Origin: Paenibacillus lutimineralis
GTDB lineage: Bacteria; Bacillota; Bacilli; Paenibacillales; Paenibacillaceae
DNA: 64,000 bases
Direction of reading: 5' to 3'
Assembly (NCBI RefSeq): GCF_003991425.1
Contig: NZ_CP034346.1
Span: 2,517,501 to 2,581,500 of the forward strand
In this document: in pieces, positions 35,752-44,610 of the stretch
Numbering within the stretch: the stretch's first letter is position 1
Layout: every line of letters begins with the position of its first letter
The notes under the pieces: generated by a model
What the model was told of the DNA's origin: nothing
Seen by the model: the letters and a program-made list of their open reading frames with translations, nothing else
Database searches by the model: none
Made by a program: the position numbers and the translations under genes

Positions 35752-36780
35752 ATGAAAAAAATGATATCCGTATTGGTCGGATTCGCTCTGCTTGGTACAG
35801 TTATGGCTGGCTGCAATAGCGGCTCCGGCGGGGGGAGCGGCAGCGGAGATGCGCCGAAGGTAGGCGTAGCTATCTATAAGTTCGATGACACCTTTATGAC
35901 AGGGGTGCGCAATGCGATTGAGAAAAATGCCAAAGGCATCGCTCAGGTTGATATTGTCGACAGCCAGAACTCACAGCCGACTCAGAATGATAAGATCGAT
36001 TTGTTCCTGACGAAGAAGACCAAATCACTGATTGTAAATCCGGTGGATCGTACAGCAGCAGGTGTGATTATCGATAAGGCTAAGGGCAAGGATGTTCCGG
36101 TTGTGTTCTTGAATCGAGAGCCTCTTCCGGAGGATATGAAGAAATGGGATAAGGTTTATTATGTAGGCGCAAGAGCCGAGGAATCGGGAACATTGTCCGG
36201 GCAAATCATCGTAGATTATTGGAAGTCCCATCCTGAGGCGGATAAGAATGGCGATGGTGTATTGCAATACGTCATGCTAAAAGGCGAGCCGGGACATCAG
36301 GATGCTGAGCTTCGTACACAATATTCCATTCAGGCTTTGGAAGACGCGGGAATCAAGGTGGAGAAGTTACAAGAAGATACGGCGATGTGGGATCGGGTCA
36401 AAGGTCAGGAGAAGATGGCGGCCTTCCTGGCGGCCAAAGGCGACAGTATCGAGGCGGTATTCGCCAACAATGATGATATGGCACTAGGGGCGATTGAAGC
36501 CTTGAAGGCAGCAGGATATTTCAATGGGGATAAGTATATACCGGTCGTCGGCGTAGATGCGACAGCACCAGCGATTCAGGCCTTGGAGCAAGGCACATTG
36601 CTTGGTACAGTGCTGAATGATGCGGAGAACCAAGGTAAAGCTTCGATTAAGATCGCTTCGCTATTGGCTCAAGGCAAAGAAATCAATCTGGATAGCGTAG
36701 GCTATGAAATTACGGACAATCAGTATGTCTGGATTCCTTATCAAAAAGTGACAAAAGAAAACGCAGCAAATTTCAAATAA
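35752..36780 (+). CDS. mglB: Galactose/methyl-galactoside ABC transporter, substrate-binding lipoprotein
   Basis: The 342-residue lipoprotein has lipobox VMAGC near residue 21, then a GSGGGSGSG linker and a periplasmic-binding fold. Segments such as VGVAIYKFDDTFMTGVRNAI, DLFLTKKTKSLIVNPVDRTAAG and AVFANNDDMALGAIEAL are typical of MglB galactose/glucose-binding proteins. AAAGGAGG precedes the ATG. It captures sugar outside the membrane for MglA/MglC. A hairpin separates it from mglA, which would favour more binding protein than ATPase. Confidence 0.9.
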   Translation: MKKMISVLVGFALLGTVMAGCNSGSGGGSGSGDAPKVGVAIYKFDDTFMTGVRNAIEKNAKGIAQVDIVDSQNSQPTQNDKIDLFLTKKTKSLIVNPVDRTAAGVIIDKAKGKDVPVVFLNREPLPEDMKKWDKVYYVGARAEESGTLSGQIIVDYWKSHPEADKNGDGVLQYVMLKGEPGHQDAELRTQYSIQALEDAGIKVEKLQEDTAMWDRVKGQEKMAAFLAAKGDSIEAVFANNDDMALGAIEALKAAGYFNGDKYIPVVGVDATAPAIQALEQGTLLGTVLNDAENQGKASIKIASLLAQGKEINLDSVGYEITDNQYVWIPYQKVTKENAANFK

Positions 36781-36816
36781 GCGGCTTGATTGGCAGTCGT
36801 CTGTCTCGCGATTCTT

Positions 36817-36850
36817 GGAAGGTTCGTTGCCGAAAGGTGCGAACCTTTCA
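36817..36850 (+). terminator. Hairpin between mglB and mglA (partial terminator or mRNA stabiliser)
   Basis: AAGGTTCG (36819-36826) pairs with CGAACCTT (36840-36847) and is followed by TCATATTTA rather than a strong T-run. Such hairpins behind binding-protein genes often set a higher level of the first gene. Confidence 0.6.
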
Positions 36851-36923
36851 TATTTAGTATGCAGGATGTACGAAGAAGCTAGCTGCGCCTCTATGCGGAA
36901 CAGTAAAATAGGAGGCTGACATA

Positions 36924-38435
36924 ATGACAAATGAGCAATATCTACTTGAATTGAAAGGGATATCCAAGGAATTTCCCGGTGTCAAAGCGCTCGATAACGT
37001 TAGCTTACAGGTAAGGCCGGGAACGGTTCATGCGCTGATGGGTGAGAACGGAGCAGGAAAGTCGACGTTAATGAAATGCCTGTTCGGCATCTACAAGCCT
37101 GATGAAGGTGAAATTTATTTGGACGGGCAGAAGGTAGACATTAATCATTCACGAGATGCGCTCGGAATGGGGATCTCGATGATCCATCAGGAACTTCATC
37201 CTGTACCATTCCGGAGTGTGATGGAGAATATTTGGCTTGGACGCTTCCCATCCATGGGATTCTGGCCGATGCGGTTCATTGACCATACGAAAATGTATCG
37301 CGATACTGAAAAATTGTTCGAGCAACTGGATATCCACATTAAACCGGATACGATCATAGGGAAGCTGTCTGTCTCACAAATTCAATCGATTGAAATAGCT
37401 AAGGCCGTCTCCTTCCATTCCAGGATTATCGTCATGGACGAACCTACATCATCTTTAACAAGCGTCGAGGTTGAGCATTTATTTAAGATCATTCAGGAGT
37501 TGAAAAGCAGGGGCGTATCGATTATATATATCTCGCACAAGATGGAGGAAATTTTGAGAATTTCCGATGAAGTCACCGTTATGCGTGATGGCAAAAAAAT
37601 AGGTACCTGGCCTGCGGCAGAGCTGACGACCGACTTGATTATATCCAAAATGGTAGGTCGTGACCTGACACAGCGTTTTCCGCAGCGACATAATGTTCCG
37701 AACGGGGTTGTACTTAAGGTGGAAGGGCTAACTTCTATTCACCCCAAATCGTTCAACAATGTCTCCTTTGAGCTGCGGAAAGGAGAAATCCTCGGAATTG
37801 GCGGATTAGTAGGAGCGCAGCGGACGGAACTCATCGAGGCGTTATTTGGTTTGCGTGAGATTCAGTCTGGATCGATCTCGATAAATGACAAGCTTGTGCG
37901 GATCAAGAGCCCGGCTGCTGCCAAGCGGTATGGGATGGCACTGTTGACCGAGGAGAGACGCACGACAGGCATCATTCCGGTATTGTCGGTGCATGAGAAT
38001 GCGGCGATTGCCAATATGCGCAAATATATTCGGCCCTATGGGCTGCTGAATGAACGGAAGAAACGCGATGAGGTCAATCAGGTGGTGGAGAAATTGCGAA
38101 CCAAGACGCCTTCTCCAAAGACGCTGATTATGAATCTGTCCGGAGGCAATCAACAGAAGGTGCTGCTTGCCAGATGGCTGTTAACTAGCCCGGAAATTTT
38201 GTTGCTTGATGAACCGACGCGAGGAATCGATGTCGGTGCCAAGTACGAAATTTATACGATCATTGCCGATCTAGCGAAGCTGGGCAAGAGCATCATTATG
38301 ATCTCATCGGAAATGCCGGAGCTTCTTGGCATGTCTGACCGCATCATGGTGATGTCGGAAGGGAAGATCACGGGCATTTTGAATGGTCAGGAGGCCTCGG
38401 AAGAGGAAATTATGCGTCTAGCCGCTCAGCATTAG
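36924..38435 (+). CDS. mglA: Sugar ABC transporter ATP-binding protein, two NBDs (MglA type)
   Basis: The 503-residue cytoplasmic ATPase has two ABC domains. The first has Walker A GENGAGKST and Walker B IIVMDEPTSSL. The second has the degenerate Walker A GLVGAQRTEL, signature LSGGNQQKV and Walker B ILLLDEPTRGIDVGAK. This pattern is diagnostic of the MglA/RbsA/XylG class. AGGAGG lies before the ATG. It energises sugar import with MglC. Confidence 0.93.
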   Translation: MTNEQYLLELKGISKEFPGVKALDNVSLQVRPGTVHALMGENGAGKSTLMKCLFGIYKPDEGEIYLDGQKVDINHSRDALGMGISMIHQELHPVPFRSVMENIWLGRFPSMGFWPMRFIDHTKMYRDTEKLFEQLDIHIKPDTIIGKLSVSQIQSIEIAKAVSFHSRIIVMDEPTSSLTSVEVEHLFKIIQELKSRGVSIIYISHKMEEILRISDEVTVMRDGKKIGTWPAAELTTDLIISKMVGRDLTQRFPQRHNVPNGVVLKVEGLTSIHPKSFNNVSFELRKGEILGIGGLVGAQRTELIEALFGLREIQSGSISINDKLVRIKSPAAAKRYGMALLTEERRTTGIIPVLSVHENAAIANMRKYIRPYGLLNERKKRDEVNQVVEKLRTKTPSPKTLIMNLSGGNQQKVLLARWLLTSPEILLLDEPTRGIDVGAKYEIYTIIADLAKLGKSIIMISSEMPELLGMSDRIMVMSEGKITGILNGQEASEEEIMRLAAQH

Positions 38436-38458
38436 AGTCCGAGAAGGAGAGATTAGGA

Positions 38459-39466
38459 ATGAATATCAAGAAAACCCAGAGCTTTATAACGGAGAACGCG
38501 ATCTATATTGTATTGGTTGTACTTGTGATCGCAATTGCAGTCTATGACCCCAATTTTATCGGTTTTAATACACTCCGCGATATTCTGATTCAATCATCGA
38601 CCCGTGTCATTATTGCGTTAGGTGTAGCATTCATTCTGATTACGGGCGGGACCGATTTGTCGGCGGGACGGATGGTCGGTTTGACTGCGGTCATATCAGC
38701 TTCGATGCTGCAGGACCCGGATTATGCACGTCGCTTCTTCCCTGATCTTCCGCAGCTCTCGCTGTTCATCCCGATCTTGATTGCGATATTTGTTGGTGTT
38801 ATCTTTGGCATGATTAATGGAGTCATCGTCTCCAAGTTTAAGGTTCCACCTTTTATTGCTACTTTGGGTACGATGGTAGCTATATACGGGATTAACTCCT
38901 TGTATTTCGATACGGAGCCGAACAATTCACAGCCGATTGGCGGACTTCGCGACGACTTTACGACGCTTGGATCAGGCAGTTTTGGTAAAGGAGACTTATC
39001 CTTGCCCTACATCGTTATTTTTGCCGTTGCTATCTGCTTTATTGTATGGGTTATGTTCAATAAGACTCGGTTGGGTAAAAACATGTACGCGATCGGCGGA
39101 AATATGCAAGCTGCAAAGGTGTCCGGGATTAATGTGATATTGACGCTAATCATTATTTATTCGATCGCTGGGGCTCTGTATGGTACTGCTGGCGTGCTGG
39201 AAGCCGCTAGAACCGGCGGGGCAACGAACAACTACGGGAATATGTACGAGCTTGATGCGATCGCTGCCTGTGTCGTTGGCGGCGTATCGACGACAGGCGG
39301 AATCGGTACCGTTCCTGGAGTAATGGCCGGGGTATTGATCTTTACAGTCATCAATTACGGTTTGACTTTTATCGGGGTAGGCCCTTACTGGCAGCAAATT
39401 ATTAAGGGCGCCATCATCGTCACTGCAGTTGCATTTGATATGCGGAAATATGCGGCTAAGCGCTAA
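38459..39466 (+). CDS. mglC: Sugar ABC transporter permease (MglC type)
   Basis: The 335-residue integral membrane protein has about 9-10 hydrophobic helices. It contains ITGGTDLSAGRMVGLTAV and AIGGNMQAAKVSGINV, hallmarks of the ribose/galactose permease family, and ends with AACVVGGVSTTGGIGTVPGVMAGV. It starts 23 bp after mglA with an AAGGAG site. It is the last gene of the operon, which then meets a terminator. Confidence 0.93.
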   Translation: MNIKKTQSFITENAIYIVLVVLVIAIAVYDPNFIGFNTLRDILIQSSTRVIIALGVAFILITGGTDLSAGRMVGLTAVISASMLQDPDYARRFFPDLPQLSLFIPILIAIFVGVIFGMINGVIVSKFKVPPFIATLGTMVAIYGINSLYFDTEPNNSQPIGGLRDDFTTLGSGSFGKGDLSLPYIVIFAVAICFIVWVMFNKTRLGKNMYAIGGNMQAAKVSGINVILTLIIIYSIAGALYGTAGVLEAARTGGATNNYGNMYELDAIAACVVGGVSTTGGIGTVPGVMAGVLIFTVINYGLTFIGVGPYWQQIIKGAIIVTAVAFDMRKYAAKR

Positions 39467-39514
39467 TGCTATTGTATTTATGCTATCTATAAGTCTTAAC
39501 AGAGAAGAATTGTG

Positions 39515-39560
39515 AATCCCCCGTATTGTTGGTAACAACAGCAGGGGATTTTCATTATTT
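39515..39560 (+). terminator. Terminator of the mgl operon
   Basis: AATCCCC...TGTT-GGT-AACA...GGGGATT is followed by TTCATTATTT. Confidence 0.8.
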
Positions 39561-39681
39561 ACCGTACATGGAAGGTCAGCATATATTTCCATCAAATTCC
39601 CATGCAAGGAAACGACAAGCATGGTAAAATTAGAGAGACTATTTTCCAGATTGATTATCTTGCTGAGGAGGGGATGTATCA

Positions 39682-40197
39682 TTGAAGAAAATGATGATGA
39701 AGGCCGCAAAAATGGGATTGATATTCTCCGTACTAGCAGTGTCACTGGCAGCTACTCCTGCTGGTCATGGAACGGCAAGCGCTGCTACTGTAAGTAAAAG
39801 TATGGCGGCAGTATATGCGCAGGTTCAAGCGGAACGGGCTGCACAGGTTGTAGCGCTAGTTAATAAAGAACGGACTTCGGCAGGGTTGAAGCCTTTGATT
39901 GTACACACGAATTTATCAAAGATGGCTAAGGACAAAGCAATCGATATGTTTAGGAGCGGTTATTTTGACCATACTTCGCCGAAATATGGTTCTCCATTCG
40001 ATATGATGGATGCGTATCACATTACTTATCTCTACGCAGGCGAGAATATTGCCAAAGGGCAGCGCTCGGCTGAAGAAGTCGTGAAGGATTGGATGAACAG
40101 TCCTGGTCATCGCGCCAACATTTTGAATTCCAAATATACGCTGATCGGCGTAGGTTATTATAACGGATTTTGGGTACAGGAATTTATTGGCAAATAG
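39682..40197 (+). CDS. Secreted CAP-domain (SCP/PR1, YkwD-like) protein
   Basis: The 171-residue protein has a signal peptide ending near HGTASAA (about residue 34) and a CAP domain. The domain shows VNKERTSAGLKPL, FDHTSPKYGSPFDMM, YAGENIAKG and WMNSPGHRANIL, including the conserved His and Glu residues. Bacterial members include YkwD and the spore-coat-associated SafA partners; their activity is not established. A TTG start at 39682 is chosen because GAGGAGGGG lies eight bases upstream. It is monocistronic. Confidence 0.88.
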   Translation: MKKMMMKAAKMGLIFSVLAVSLAATPAGHGTASAATVSKSMAAVYAQVQAERAAQVVALVNKERTSAGLKPLIVHTNLSKMAKDKAIDMFRSGYFDHTSPKYGSPFDMMDAYHITYLYAGENIAKGQRSAEEVVKDWMNSPGHRANILNSKYTLIGVGYYNGFWVQEFIGK

Positions 40198-40238
40198 GGT
40201 GTGGGCTTGCGCATATAAAGACAGTTAAATATAAAAAT

Positions 40239-40270
40239 AGGGCCGTGGCGGATGTCACGGTTCTTTATTA
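40239..40270 (+). terminator. Probable terminator after the CAP gene
   Basis: GGCCGTG pairs with CACGGTTC across an 8-base loop and TTTATTAT follows. Confidence 0.65.
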
Positions 40271-40339
40271 TGCCATTTACCGTTTGGAATCTGCATACAT
40301 ATCTTAGGAGGATAACTTAAGGCAGGGAGGAGCCGACGA

Positions 40340-40894
40340 ATGTCATTTTTCAAGCGGGAACAGAATTTGACGAATTCAGATTACAATATCACGAGTAGTG
40401 AGGTAGTAGATCTGAAGCAGCTTGCCAATAATCGTACGGATTGGGATTATTCGAACGGAGATGTAGAGGCGGGGGATGAAGTCCTTCTACAGCTTCAGGC
40501 GCAATTGGACGATACGGAGAGAGAGCTGGCTGAGAGGATCGCTTTGGAGAGAAAGTTCAAACAGCTCTTTGTAGAGCAGCAGGCATTCGTCAATAGACGT
40601 GTTCGACAAGCTCATATGGCTGCCATAGCTCATCAGGAGGATTTTGCTCGTCGTGCGCTTTCTGAGAAGAGGTTGGCCGAGGCAAAAATGAAGGAATATT
40701 TGGCGAGTTACGATCTATATAAAGCGGAGGCGGAGCAACTTCGCGATAAATTTGCCCATCTGCTCGGGCAGCTTGAGGCTTTGGAGCAGGAGCGGGGAAA
40801 TCCAGCGAATCGGAAAGAACATGGTGACGGATCGATGTCTATGCCGGATATTCAAAGTTCTTTAAGCGGGGCAGATTATACTGAAGGTGGGTAA
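40340..40894 (+). CDS. Coiled-coil protein, weakly PspA-like, function unknown
   Basis: The 184-residue soluble protein is predicted almost entirely helical from residue 45 to 155, with heptad-like spacing (LLQLQAQLDDTERELAERIALERKFKQLF). The segment RRVRQAHMAAIAHQEDFARRALSEKRLAEAKM recalls the middle of PspA/IM30 membrane-stress proteins, but the protein is shorter and lacks their N-terminal amphipathic helix. A GGGAGGAG site precedes the ATG. I cannot assign a function. Confidence 0.65.
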   Translation: MSFFKREQNLTNSDYNITSSEVVDLKQLANNRTDWDYSNGDVEAGDEVLLQLQAQLDDTERELAERIALERKFKQLFVEQQAFVNRRVRQAHMAAIAHQEDFARRALSEKRLAEAKMKEYLASYDLYKAEAEQLRDKFAHLLGQLEALEQERGNPANRKEHGDGSMSMPDIQSSLSGADYTEGG

Positions 40895-40922
40895 TCCAAT
40901 TCATAAACACGACCTAAAGCTT

Positions 40923-40951
40923 GCCTGGGAAGCGGTTCTCAGGCTTTTTTT
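40923..40951 (+). terminator. Intrinsic terminator
   Basis: GCCTGGGAA-GCGG-TTCTCAGGC is followed by seven T. Confidence 0.9.
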
Positions 40952-41079
40952 GGTGTGGAAATGTGGGAGAAAAGGGATGAATAAGATAAATAGACTTTAT
41001 CATAGGGAAAGCAGTCCAATCTATTTATTGTAAAATTGAATAGGATGGTGTGTACTCTAAATGCAAGGAGGTATGAACT

Positions 41080-41178
41080 ATGGGTGACGTCCACGGTGGT
41101 GGATTATTTACATCAACTGCAGCGATTCTAGTTCTGTTCATTTTGCTTGTTATCATTACTAGAGCCTTTGTTTTTTAA
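41080..41178 (+). CDS. YjcZ-like small sporulation membrane peptide
   Basis: The 32-codon gene encodes MGDVHGGGLFTSTAAILV followed by LFILLVIITRAFVF. An AGGAGG site lies 8 bp before the ATG, and a single hydrophobic helix follows a short Gly-rich head. This matches the plan of YjcZ-family sporulation peptides (Gly-rich start, then a VLFILLIII-type helix), which are short and usually missed by gene callers. Family membership rests on pattern only. Confidence 0.75.
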   Translation: MGDVHGGGLFTSTAAILVLFILLVIITRAFVF

Positions 41179-41281
41179 TTGATTACTCTTATTCTAACTA
41201 AACTTCAACTTCCAATAGTTAGGGTGATATGTAAATACGTTATCTGCCCATACCGCCGTACAATCCGAAAGAATCAGTATA

Positions 41282-41317
41282 AAAGAAGCCCACTGACTGG
41301 TGGGCTTCTTTTTTCAT
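41282..41317 (+). terminator. Intrinsic terminator
   Basis: AAGAAGCCCAC-TGACTG-GTGGGCTTCTT is followed by a T-run, about 100 bp after the small peptide gene. The remaining gap 41318-41594 is AT-rich and shows no gene. Confidence 0.9.
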
Positions 41318-41594
41318 TAAGTAGGCCACTATTCCAGTGAATTGGCAGTGGATTAGAATAGATGATATTATGGGTGCTATTAGAGTGTTCCGGCGATCCA
41401 GAAAAAAAATCACATTCTCGGCAATCATGTATGATCATAGATGGTCAATTTTTATTTCAATTGTTTAATAAATAGGATAAACTCAATAAAAATGAACAGA
41501 TACGATATTCAACGGCTATACCTACGATATAAGTTGGTTAGATTAATTAAAGGATGGGATCAGGGATTCGGGCATATATAGGAGGAAGACAACC

Positions 41595-42398
41595 ATGAAC
41601 AAATCGTCGCGAATATGGCTAGTCACGGGCCTGCTCTCGGCGGTATCAACACTGCTGCTTATTGTTGGATTCATATATGCCGTCTATGATATGACGGTTC
41701 CGGCAAGCGAGGCAAGTAAGGCCAAGCCCGACAGCGGCGTACAAATGTCTGTCACGGCGGCGCCATTTGATATCACTGCTATTGGCGATTCGCTCGCCAA
41801 GGGTACCGGGGACGATACAGGCAATGGATTTGCGCGTAGAACGGTGCAGTTATTAACGAAGCAGGGTAAGTCCTCTAAATTAGTTAACAATCTCGGAATC
41901 AACGGGCTGACGACGAAGGCACTACTTCCGACGCTCGATGAACCTGGAGTCCAATACGGCCTCAAACAGGCCGGAATCATTATTCTGTCGATCGGCGGAA
42001 ATGATTTGTTTGCTGGAGCTCAGAGCTATCAGAGCAGCGGGGAACTTCCGACGGAGGCGGAGATGAATGCTGCGGTGAAGACATCGGGAGAAAATTTCAA
42101 AAAGATCGTTAGCAAGCTGAAGCAGATTAATCCCGATGCGCAATTGGTGTACGTTGGCTTATACAATCCCTTTGCTGATTTGAAGGACATGAAGGAAGCT
42201 GGAGATCAAGCGGTGGCGAATTGGAATTTGAATGTATTAGATACAATGAATCAGTATCCAGGGACGATCGTTATTCCAACCTACGATTTATTTACGAGCA
42301 ACTTGGATCGCTATTTATCGGGTGACCATTTCCATCCGAATGGCGAAGGTTACCAGAGGATCGCAGAGCGGATTGTACAGAGCATCGCGCTGAACTAG
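41595..42398 (+). CDS. Membrane-anchored SGNH/GDSL hydrolase (YpmR-like)
   Basis: The 267-residue protein has an N-terminal transmembrane anchor at about residues 9-30 and an extracytoplasmic SGNH esterase domain. Block I is ITAIGDSLAKGTGDD with the nucleophile Ser, block III is SIGGNDLF, and block V is DHFHPNGEGYQRIAERI with the catalytic Asp-His. It would hydrolyse ester bonds of lipids or wall polymers. AGGAGGAAG supports the start. A long repeat element lies between it and the ABC gene, so its link to that operon is uncertain. Confidence 0.9.
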   Translation: MNKSSRIWLVTGLLSAVSTLLLIVGFIYAVYDMTVPASEASKAKPDSGVQMSVTAAPFDITAIGDSLAKGTGDDTGNGFARRTVQLLTKQGKSSKLVNNLGINGLTTKALLPTLDEPGVQYGLKQAGIIILSIGGNDLFAGAQSYQSSGELPTEAEMNAAVKTSGENFKKIVSKLKQINPDAQLVYVGLYNPFADLKDMKEAGDQAVANWNLNVLDTMNQYPGTIVIPTYDLFTSNLDRYLSGDHFHPNGEGYQRIAERIVQSIALN

Positions 42399-42409
42399 GT
42401 TTAGAGGTA

Positions 42410-42576
42410 GTTCAAAAAGTCCACTTTTGATCACGAAGTAGATCATGAAGCTATTCGACATCGAATCTTGAATTCAACCGGGCCTTCCGATGCTCACGTA
42501 GGTTTTGCCTACGCTCCGCTCCTCAGTCCCTAGCTTCATCCAACCTTCTCGGTGCTGAAAACTGGACTTTTTGAAC
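42410..42576 (+). repeat. GTTCAAAAAG element, long form (167 bp)
   Basis: The element begins GTTCAAAAAGTCCACTTTTG and ends TGGACTTTTTGAAC, giving inverted ends of about 14 bp. Its left flank is TTTAGAGGTA. The interior shares GACATCGAATCTTGAATTCA-type sequence and GGGCCTTCCGATGCTCACGT with the copy at 44611. An inner inverted pair, CGTAGGTTTTGCCTACG, could form a small hairpin. It ends 13 bp before the AAGGAGG site of the ABC gene. Confidence 0.85.
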
Positions 42577-42601
42577 ACACACGTTAAGGAGGAGAAAAGC
42601 G

Positions 42602-43576
42602 ATGCATCATCGAACGAAGACAAATGATGAGATTATTTTGTCGGTGGAGCATTTGAAGAAGCGGATCGGCAAGCGCTGGATCGTGCAGGATGTATCTTTC
42701 GAGGTGAAAGCCGGAGAGATCTTCGGATTCCTTGGGCCGAACGGAGCTGGCAAGACGACAACGATTCGCATGCTGGTTGATCTGATCCGCCCGACAGAAG
42801 GACAAGTAGCTATCTGCGGATTCGATGTGCAGAAGGATCCGGAGCGGGCCCTTAGCCTGGTCGGGTCGATCGTGGAGAATCCGGAGGTATATACATACCT
42901 GACTGGCTGGGAGAACCTGGAGCAGTTCGCCCGGATGATGCCGGGAATCGATGCGGCGAGAATTCAGGAGGTTGCTGATCTGGTTGGACTCGATCAGCGG
43001 ATTCATGATAAAGTGCGGACGTATTCCCTCGGAATGCGACAGCGTCTTGGAATTGCCCAGGCTCTGCTCGGCAGACCTAAGCTGCTCATTCTGGATGAAC
43101 CGACGAATGGTCTTGATCCGAAGGGGATCAAAGAGATGCGCAGCTTCATTCGCCTTCTGGCGAAGGAAGGGCTGGCCGTGTTCGTCTCAAGTCATCTACT
43201 TAGTGAAATTCAAGTACTCTGTGATCGTGTGGCGATTATAAGCCGGGGGCGGGTCCTTGCAGTCGGTGCGGTTCATGAGCTGCTTGACTCGAGTACAGGG
43301 TATGTTGTCTGGGAGCTGGAGCCGTCTTCAACAGGTGAGGAAATGCTGGCTGACCTTGGAATCAGCATCGTTCAGAATGTGGATGAGGTGCTGGATGATG
43401 CGATCATTGCCGGTTTTGGCGGCGAGGCGATCGTAACCCAGATGCAGGTGGATCAAATTGCGGATATCGTGCCTCGGCTTGTAAGTTCCGGGCTTCAGGT
43501 CCGTTCCGTTCAGAAGGTAATTCCAACGCTGGAACAATTGTTCCTTGAGATGACGGATGGTGAGGGTGTTGAATAA
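42602..43576 (+). CDS. ABC transporter ATP-binding protein (bacitracin/ABC-2 type)
   Basis: The 324-residue cytoplasmic ATPase shows Walker A GPNGAGKTT near residue 47, signature YSLGMRQRL, Walker B LLILDEPTNGLDPKG and the switch His in SSHLL. A C-terminal domain of about 80 residues ends in LEQLFLEMTDGEG, characteristic of BcrA/CcmA-like export ATPases. AAGGAGGAG precedes the ATG. The permease gene overlaps its last 20 bp, so the two act as a pair. Confidence 0.9.
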   Translation: MHHRTKTNDEIILSVEHLKKRIGKRWIVQDVSFEVKAGEIFGFLGPNGAGKTTTIRMLVDLIRPTEGQVAICGFDVQKDPERALSLVGSIVENPEVYTYLTGWENLEQFARMMPGIDAARIQEVADLVGLDQRIHDKVRTYSLGMRQRLGIAQALLGRPKLLILDEPTNGLDPKGIKEMRSFIRLLAKEGLAVFVSSHLLSEIQVLCDRVAIISRGRVLAVGAVHELLDSSTGYVVWELEPSSTGEEMLADLGISIVQNVDEVLDDAIIAGFGGEAIVTQMQVDQIADIVPRLVSSGLQVRSVQKVIPTLEQLFLEMTDGEGVE

Positions 43577-44558
43577 TCTGCTGCTGTTAGTTAAGAATGA
43601 GACGATCAAAATGATCAAGAAGAAGCGATTTTACGTCGTTCTGCTGGTGCTGCTCGTTCTAGTCCCGATGTTCACCTATGCCCAGATGCGGGAAGCTTCT
43701 GCGAAGCGTGAGAAATTCGGTGCAGACTGGCGCAGGGAAGTCCAGCAGGCCATTACGGATAATCAAAATTCACTCGGCAGCGACCGCGTGCCTGAGGAGT
43801 GGAAGAAATACCGCAAAATATACATCGAGCAGATGAAATATTATCTTGAGCATGATGTGAATCCAATCCAGGCCGGTGGTGTATCGTTCACCCGCGAATT
43901 TCTGGATAACGCATCTACGTTGTTCATTCCTCTCCTGATCATGGGCGTAGGATCGGATATTGTATCCTCTGAGCGAACAGCGGGTACGATCAAGATGCTG
44001 CTTACAAGGCCGGTGCGAAGGTGGAAAATCCTGCTCAGCAAGCTAATTACGCTGATCATGTTTGTCTCGTTGATTATCCTATCTACGCTGCTCGTATGTT
44101 ACTTGATATCGGGGATCTTTTTTGGCTATGGCGGATTTCAGCTTCCGGTATTTAGCGGCTTCCAGTTGCATGGTAGTGAAGTAGATATGTCCAATGTTCA
44201 TGCCGTACCGCAGTGGAAATATATCTGTATGCAGGCTGGGCTGATCTGGTTCGTTGGAATTGTAGTAGCGATGCTGGCTTTCATGGTATCGGTGCTCGTT
44301 CGCAGTACCGCCGCGAGCATTGTCATTATGATGGCCGCGCTGATCGCCGGCAATATTCTCGCCAATATGGCATCGGCCTGGACGAGCGCCAAATACTTGT
44401 TCATGGTCAATCTCGGTCTTACGAACTATTTATCGGGAACACCGGCTCCGATCGAGGGCATGACACTGGGATTTTCACTCGCTGTTCTGGCGGTTTGGGC
44501 GGCTTGTTCAACAATCGTCTCATTCCTTGTCTTTACGAAACAGGATATCTTGAATTAA
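43557..44558 (+). CDS. ABC-2 type permease
   Basis: The 333-residue membrane protein has one helix near residues 22-42, an extracytoplasmic segment of about 80 residues, then five helices starting near 120 (STLFIPLLIMGVGSDIVSSERTAGTIKMLLTRPVRR is the typical cytosolic elbow). It forms the membrane part of the exporter with the preceding ATPase. The start is uncertain; GTG 43566 and TTG 43569 follow a GAGGG more closely than ATG 43557. The substrate is unknown. Confidence 0.85.
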   Translation: MVRVLNNLLLLVKNETIKMIKKKRFYVVLLVLLVLVPMFTYAQMREASAKREKFGADWRREVQQAITDNQNSLGSDRVPEEWKKYRKIYIEQMKYYLEHDVNPIQAGGVSFTREFLDNASTLFIPLLIMGVGSDIVSSERTAGTIKMLLTRPVRRWKILLSKLITLIMFVSLIILSTLLVCYLISGIFFGYGGFQLPVFSGFQLHGSEVDMSNVHAVPQWKYICMQAGLIWFVGIVVAMLAFMVSVLVRSTAASIVIMMAALIAGNILANMASAWTSAKYLFMVNLGLTNYLSGTPAPIEGMTLGFSLAVLAVWAACSTIVSFLVFTKQDILN

Positions 44559-44610
44559 AATGGACAAGGATAACAAAACATTTGTTTGCATTTGTAGTAT
44601 ATTAGAGGTT

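Noticed and set aside
41240..41428. A 62-codon minus-strand frame ending FGLYGGMGR
   Set aside because: It runs through a clear intrinsic terminator hairpin and has no ribosome site.
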